From Bacteroidales bacterium UBA1711 (GTDB lineage Bacteria > Bacteroidota > Bacteroidia > Bacteroidales > P3), in NCBI GenBank assembly GCA_002317325.1, contig DCJB01000047.1, positions 1-25,823 on the forward strand: a stretch of 25,823 nt of DNA, read 5' to 3'. A program made the position numbers and the translations under genes. The notes beneath the pieces are model-generated. The model made no database searches, was not told where the DNA came from, and worked only from the letters and a program-made list of their open reading frames with translations. Positions 22,447 to 25,823 of this stretch are shown one piece after another; position 1 is the stretch's first letter, and each line of letters opens with the position of its first letter.

Positions 22447-25400
22447 TTATCGCACCAAAGTAACGGTGCCAGTGGTGGTATGCCACGCATCAGGGGTTTC
22501 TTTGTTGGTGTAGCGCACCTGATAGACGTAGGCGGCCTGGCTGCATAGTTTCCCATCGTAGCGTCCATCCCAGCCTTCGTGGATGTTGGTGCTGTGGAAG
22601 ACCAGCAGTCCCTCGCGGGTGTATATCCACATCTCAAATTGGTCAACAGACTTGCCGATTACCTTGAACTCGGTGTTGATGGCCTCGGTGGGAGTGAAGA
22701 TGTTGGGAATGTAGAGCGTGAAGTTGTGTATCGGAACCAGCACGATGGCACTGTCGGCACAGGTGGTGGTGGTGTTGACAAGCTTCACTTCTACATAGTC
22801 GCGATTACTGGCAAGTTCGGTATAATCGACATATTCGTTGCTTCCGTATGCGACACCGTTGAAGTACCAGTAGCGGTCCTCGTAGTCGTAACCCTTGTCT
22901 ATGGCACGGAACTTGATTTTCGGGGTCTCAACAAAAGGCGGCGTGGTCTTGATTACACTGTGGGGCTGAACAATAGGCACGAGAGTATCGGAGTTGACCA
23001 TGTTCAAGCAGGTGGGTAGCACTGTGTAGCCGGTCGTGAGTGAATAGACCGTGTTGACGACGGGGTGGACGATGACAACGCTGTCGGTCTCCTGACCATA
23101 GAGCGTGAGGTCTTGAGGCCGGGAATCCCATAGATACTCGTAGCCCAAACCGAGCGGCACGCTGTCAAATGCCGGGCGGATGGTGTACTCAAAGGTCTCG
23201 CAGGAATGGCTGACATCAAGCGTTATCACAGGCCTCGGCAGCTGGTGGAGAACAAGGTCTATCAGGCTGTCGCAGCCGGCAGTGGTCTTTCCGCCATAGT
23301 GGTAGATGCCGGGCGTATAGATGACGCTGTCGTGGAAGATGAATGTAGTGCTGTCGCAGAAATAATCCACCGAGTCGTAATGGATGCTGTAGTTGACCTT
23401 CAGCTTGAGGGTGATGATGCTGTCACACCACTCTGAGGAATGGGTGGAGAATGTGGCCGTATCGTTGTCTTCGTAATACGTCACGCCATCGCGCCACACT
23501 AACGAGTCGCAGACTATGCGGTTGTCGTCAGCCCTCGGACTATCGTATAGTGTGAGGTTGAGGGTGTCGATACTGGGGCAGCCTACGATGTTCACGTACC
23601 TGTGGGTGTCTTGACCGCTTGCCGTATAAGTGTTGGTCCAGCCATCCACGTCGTAAATCGGCCGCCACACATACAGGTCGCACGCTGTGTCTATGTAAGT
23701 GGTGTCGCTGTTGTAGAAGACGTTCAATTCCAAAGTGTCGGTACTCAGGCAGCCCCACCTGTTGAAGTATTTGTGGGCGTAGGAGCCGGTGCTGTCGTAA
23801 TAGAACGAAATGCTGTCGCCACGCTCCCACAGATAGAAGTCGCAAGCGTGGGGGACAATGTATGTGGTGTCGCTCTTGTAGTGCATGGTCAGGTGGAGTA
23901 CCACGGTGGAGTCGCACCCATGAACGGTGGTGGTATCGAAAGAGAAGTTGCCGCTGTTGACGTATGCCGTGCCGTGCCAGTAGAAGGTGTCGCAACCCGT
24001 GGCTGCTTCGTTCCCGCCATGGTCGGAGGTATATAGGGTCAGGTGCAGCGTGTCGGTGTGGAAGCATGAGTTGCCCGGAACAAGATAGGGACCGTAGGTG
24101 TACTCGTGATAGCCGGAGTCGCTGTAGAACATACGGTTCCTCGGCCACATATAGACGTCGCAAGCCGTATCCACCCAGAGCGAGTCTTGGCGCTGGTCGA
24201 TACGCAGGAAGAGGCTGTCAACGCTCGGGCAGCCCTGCGGCGTGAGATAATTGGCTCCGTAGTGTCCCGTGGAGTCGTAAGTCACCCCGTTCCTCGGCCA
24301 CGTGTAGGATTCGCACACCGCGGTGTCAAGTATGCTGCTGCTGTTGTGGTAAATGGTCAGACGAAGCGTGTCAGTCGAGGGACAACCTTGGGGACTGGTG
24401 TACTGGTGAGTGTATTCTCCAGAAGCAGTGTAGTGGAATACGGTGTCGGTTCGATACCAGTAGTATTCGTCGCAAGCGGTATCGTAGTAGAGGGTGTCGC
24501 TGCTATGGCGCACAACCAAGAGCAGTGTGTCAACACTCGGACAGCCAGCCGGGGTCATGTAGGGATTGACGTAGGTGCCGCTCTGAGTGAAGGTGAAGGT
24601 GCTGTCATGGTTGTTCCACACATAGACATTGCAGGTGTCGGCATAGTATGTCGAATCGGTGTTATAGTTGATTCTCAATATTAGCGAATCGGTATTGTGG
24701 CACACGCTGTCGCTGTTCATGTAGTGGCTGTAGTAGGTGCCGCTCTCGTAGAGGACGGTGTCAACATCATGGTTCACCCAGCGGAAGGTGTCACAGGCTT
24801 GTTGTCTGTAGCCCGTGTTGGTACTGTGATAGATGGTGAGGTGCAGGGTGTCTCGGTTGGCGCAGACAGAGTCTGAGTTGTAGTAGATGTCTGTCGTATA
24901 GGTTCCGCTGAAGCTGTATGTGATGTCGTTCCTGCTCCAGGTGTAACGGTTGCAGGCGGTATCAGTGTAGGGTGTGTTGGTGTTGTGATAGACGGTGAGG
25001 AAAAGGCTGTCAACCGTGGGACAGAGGACTTCGTTTATTCTGATGTGCCGCACGATGGTGTCGGATGTGTATGTCACGGTGTCTCTGTTCCAGACATACT
25101 TGTCGCACGCTTCCACATAGAATACGGAGTCGGTATTGCGGTTGATGGTCAGCCTCAGTGTGTCGGTGCTGGGGCAGAGTTCGGCGTTGAGGTAGCTGTT
25201 GCGATACTCGCCGCTCTCGGTCAGCGTGGTGTCCAAACCGTGGTTTATCCACTGGAAGGTGTCGCAAGCAACAGCGTCGAATGCCGTGTCGCTGTTGTGC
25301 CGCAGCGTGAGCCGCAGTGTGTCGGTGCTGGGGCAGCCCACAGTGTTTACATAACTGTTGTAGTAGGTGCCGGGCAGGGTGTAGGTGTGGACGCTGTCGT

Positions 25401-25823
25401 GGTTCACCCATACAAAGCGGTCGCAGACGTTGGTGTCAAATGCGGTGTTGCTATTATATTTGACAGTCAGGAAGAGCGTGTCGGTGCTGGGACAGTTCTC
25501 GTCAGTGAGGTAGTTGTTGTAGTAGGTGCCAGATGTGTCGAATACCAGTACGGCTCCGTGGTTGTACCAAGTGTATTGGTCGCAAGCCGTGAGGCGGCTG
25601 CCGCTATTGGTGTTGTAGTTGACTGTCAGGTGGAGGTGTGCCACAGAGTCGCAGCCCACCGTGTTCCCCGACTGCACATGGAAGGTGGCGGTGTTGTTGT
25701 CAGCTGTATATCGCACGCTATCTACCCATACATATTCGTCACAGGCCACCACAGTGTCGTGGCGGTCGGTGCTGTAGCGAACAGTCAAATCCAGCCGCGT
25801 CAGCGAGTCGCACCCCGCCGCGT
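22447..25823 (-). CDS. giant Cys-rich repeat surface protein with T9SS type B (CHU_C) tail, N-terminus outside the window
   Basis: Partial: the frame is open to the window edge, so the visible 1,124 or so residues are the C-terminal part. From 25823 to 23215 it is a tandem array of about 53-residue units, sixteen complete plus one partial, each opening with xCDxYxW and ending GCPSxDTLxLTVxxNSxT; each unit has just two cysteines, about 30 residues apart. A 255-residue C-terminal part has an Ig/PKD-like region and ends in a CHU_C gliding-motility-type sorting domain (PNIFTPTEAINTEF, then EMWIYTREGLLVFHS, GWDGRYDGK, AYVYQVRY), about 22450-22710. The T9SS exports such proteins to the surface. Function is unknown; adhesion or a stalk-like role is inference. 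The methyltransferase gene follows after 9 bp. Confidence 0.9.
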   Translation of the reverse strand, partial: AAGCDSLTRLDLTVRYSTDRHDTVVACDEYVWVDSVRYTADNNTATFHVQSGNTVGCDSVAHLHLTVNYNTNSGSRLTACDQYTWYNHGAVLVFDTSGTYYNNYLTDENCPSTDTLFLTVKYNSNTAFDTNVCDRFVWVNHDSVHTYTLPGTYYNSYVNTVGCPSTDTLRLTLRHNSDTAFDAVACDTFQWINHGLDTTLTESGEYRNSYLNAELCPSTDTLRLTINRNTDSVFYVEACDKYVWNRDTVTYTSDTIVRHIRINEVLCPTVDSLFLTVYHNTNTPYTDTACNRYTWSRNDITYSFSGTYTTDIYYNSDSVCANRDTLHLTIYHSTNTGYRQQACDTFRWVNHDVDTVLYESGTYYSHYMNSDSVCHNTDSLILRINYNTDSTYYADTCNVYVWNNHDSTFTFTQSGTYVNPYMTPAGCPSVDTLLLVVRHSSDTLYYDTACDEYYWYRTDTVFHYTASGEYTHQYTSPQGCPSTDTLRLTIYHNSSSILDTAVCESYTWPRNGVTYDSTGHYGANYLTPQGCPSVDSLFLRIDQRQDSLWVDTACDVYMWPRNRMFYSDSGYHEYTYGPYLVPGNSCFHTDTLHLTLYTSDHGGNEAATGCDTFYWHGTAYVNSGNFSFDTTTVHGCDSTVVLHLTMHYKSDTTYIVPHACDFYLWERGDSISFYYDSTGSYAHKYFNRWGCLSTDTLELNVFYNSDTTYIDTACDLYVWRPIYDVDGWTNTYTASGQDTHRYVNIVGCPSIDTLNLTLYDSPRADDNRIVCDSLVWRDGVTYYEDNDTATFSTHSSEWCDSIITLKLKVNYSIHYDSVDYFCDSTTFIFHDSVIYTPGIYHYGGKTTAGCDSLIDLVLHQLPRPVITLDVSHSCETFEYTIRPAFDSVPLGLGYEYLWDSRPQDLTLYGQETDSVVIVHPVVNTVYSLTTGYTVLPTCLNMVNSDTLVPIVQPHSVIKTTPPFVETPKIKFRAIDKGYDYEDRYWYFNGVAYGSNEYVDYTELASNRDYVEVKLVNTTTTCADSAIVLVPIHNFTLYIPNIFTPTEAINTEFKVIGKSVDQFEMWIYTREGLLVFHSTNIHEGWDGRYDGKLCSQAAYVYQVRYTNKETPDAWHTTTGTVTLVR
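23215..25823 (-). repeat. tandem array of 53-codon units in the T9SS type B protein
   Basis: Units are diverged in protein but keep DNA identity in places: GTGTCGGTGCTGG recurs on the plus strand at 25160, 25319 and 25478, exactly 159 bp (53 codons) apart, and the first two copies share 22 bp. Unit length ranges from about 49 to 57 residues, with insertions in the later units (23200-24200). Confidence 0.9.

Noticed and set aside
22447..25823. Frameshifts within the repeat protein where units differ in length
   Set aside because: The frame stays open through all units with motif order kept; length changes are whole-codon insertions.

Overview
The window comes from a member of the Bacteroidales (phylum Bacteroidota); the genus cannot be fixed from the sequence. 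Evidence for this: several promoters have the Bacteroidota -7 element TAnnTTTG; there is a type IX secretion system (T9SS) subunit of the PorD/DUF4835 family plus two T9SS substrates, one with a type A and one with a type B C-terminal sorting domain; and SerA is the short ACT-less Bacteroidales form with Lys in place of the catalytic His. Base composition is GC-rich in genes, with T/C-rich or AT-rich spacers.

Layout. 86-2362 (+): porD and a PLP aminotransferase. 2451-7880 (-): dnaA, a flavin reductase, a D-2-hydroxyacid dehydrogenase and a secreted C10 cysteine protease with a beta-helix and T9SS tail. 7881-8687: an 807-bp gene-free spacer in front of dnaA, a candidate oriC, with one perfect DnaA box, GTTGAAAA octamers, a five-tract G-quadruplex motif, a (CAC)11 run and a heptamer array. 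8688-11293 (+): serC and serA (serine synthesis), separated by a small four-helix-bundle (23S rRNA intervening-sequence-type) gene that lies between inverted heptamer-rich repeats. 11428-11769 (-): a small membrane protein. 12136-13008 (+): an ATP-grasp-like protein. 13047-14903 (+): a manganese-efflux operon, with promoter, yybP-ykoY riboswitch, intrinsic terminator, terC/alx and mntP. 14919-20300 (-): a probable operon of CoA-transferase, thioredoxin-fold protein, endonuclease/exonuclease/phosphatase lipoprotein and patatin-Omp85 (PlpD-like) outer-membrane protein. 20463-25823 (-): a methionine gamma-lyase-type enzyme, a tetrapyrrole-methylase-family methyltransferase, and the C-terminal part of a very large Cys-rich repeat protein with a type B T9SS signal, which runs off the window.

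The parts that merit most attention are: (1) the 4HB gene bracketed by about 27-32 nt inverted repeats inside the serC-serA operon, whose conserved N-terminus lies upstream of any usable ATG; (2) the Mn riboswitch controlling two different Mn exporters, with duplicated CATAAG/CTTATG pairing elements; (3) the dnaA upstream spacer; and (4) the 53-residue two-cysteine repeat array of the T9SS cargo protein.
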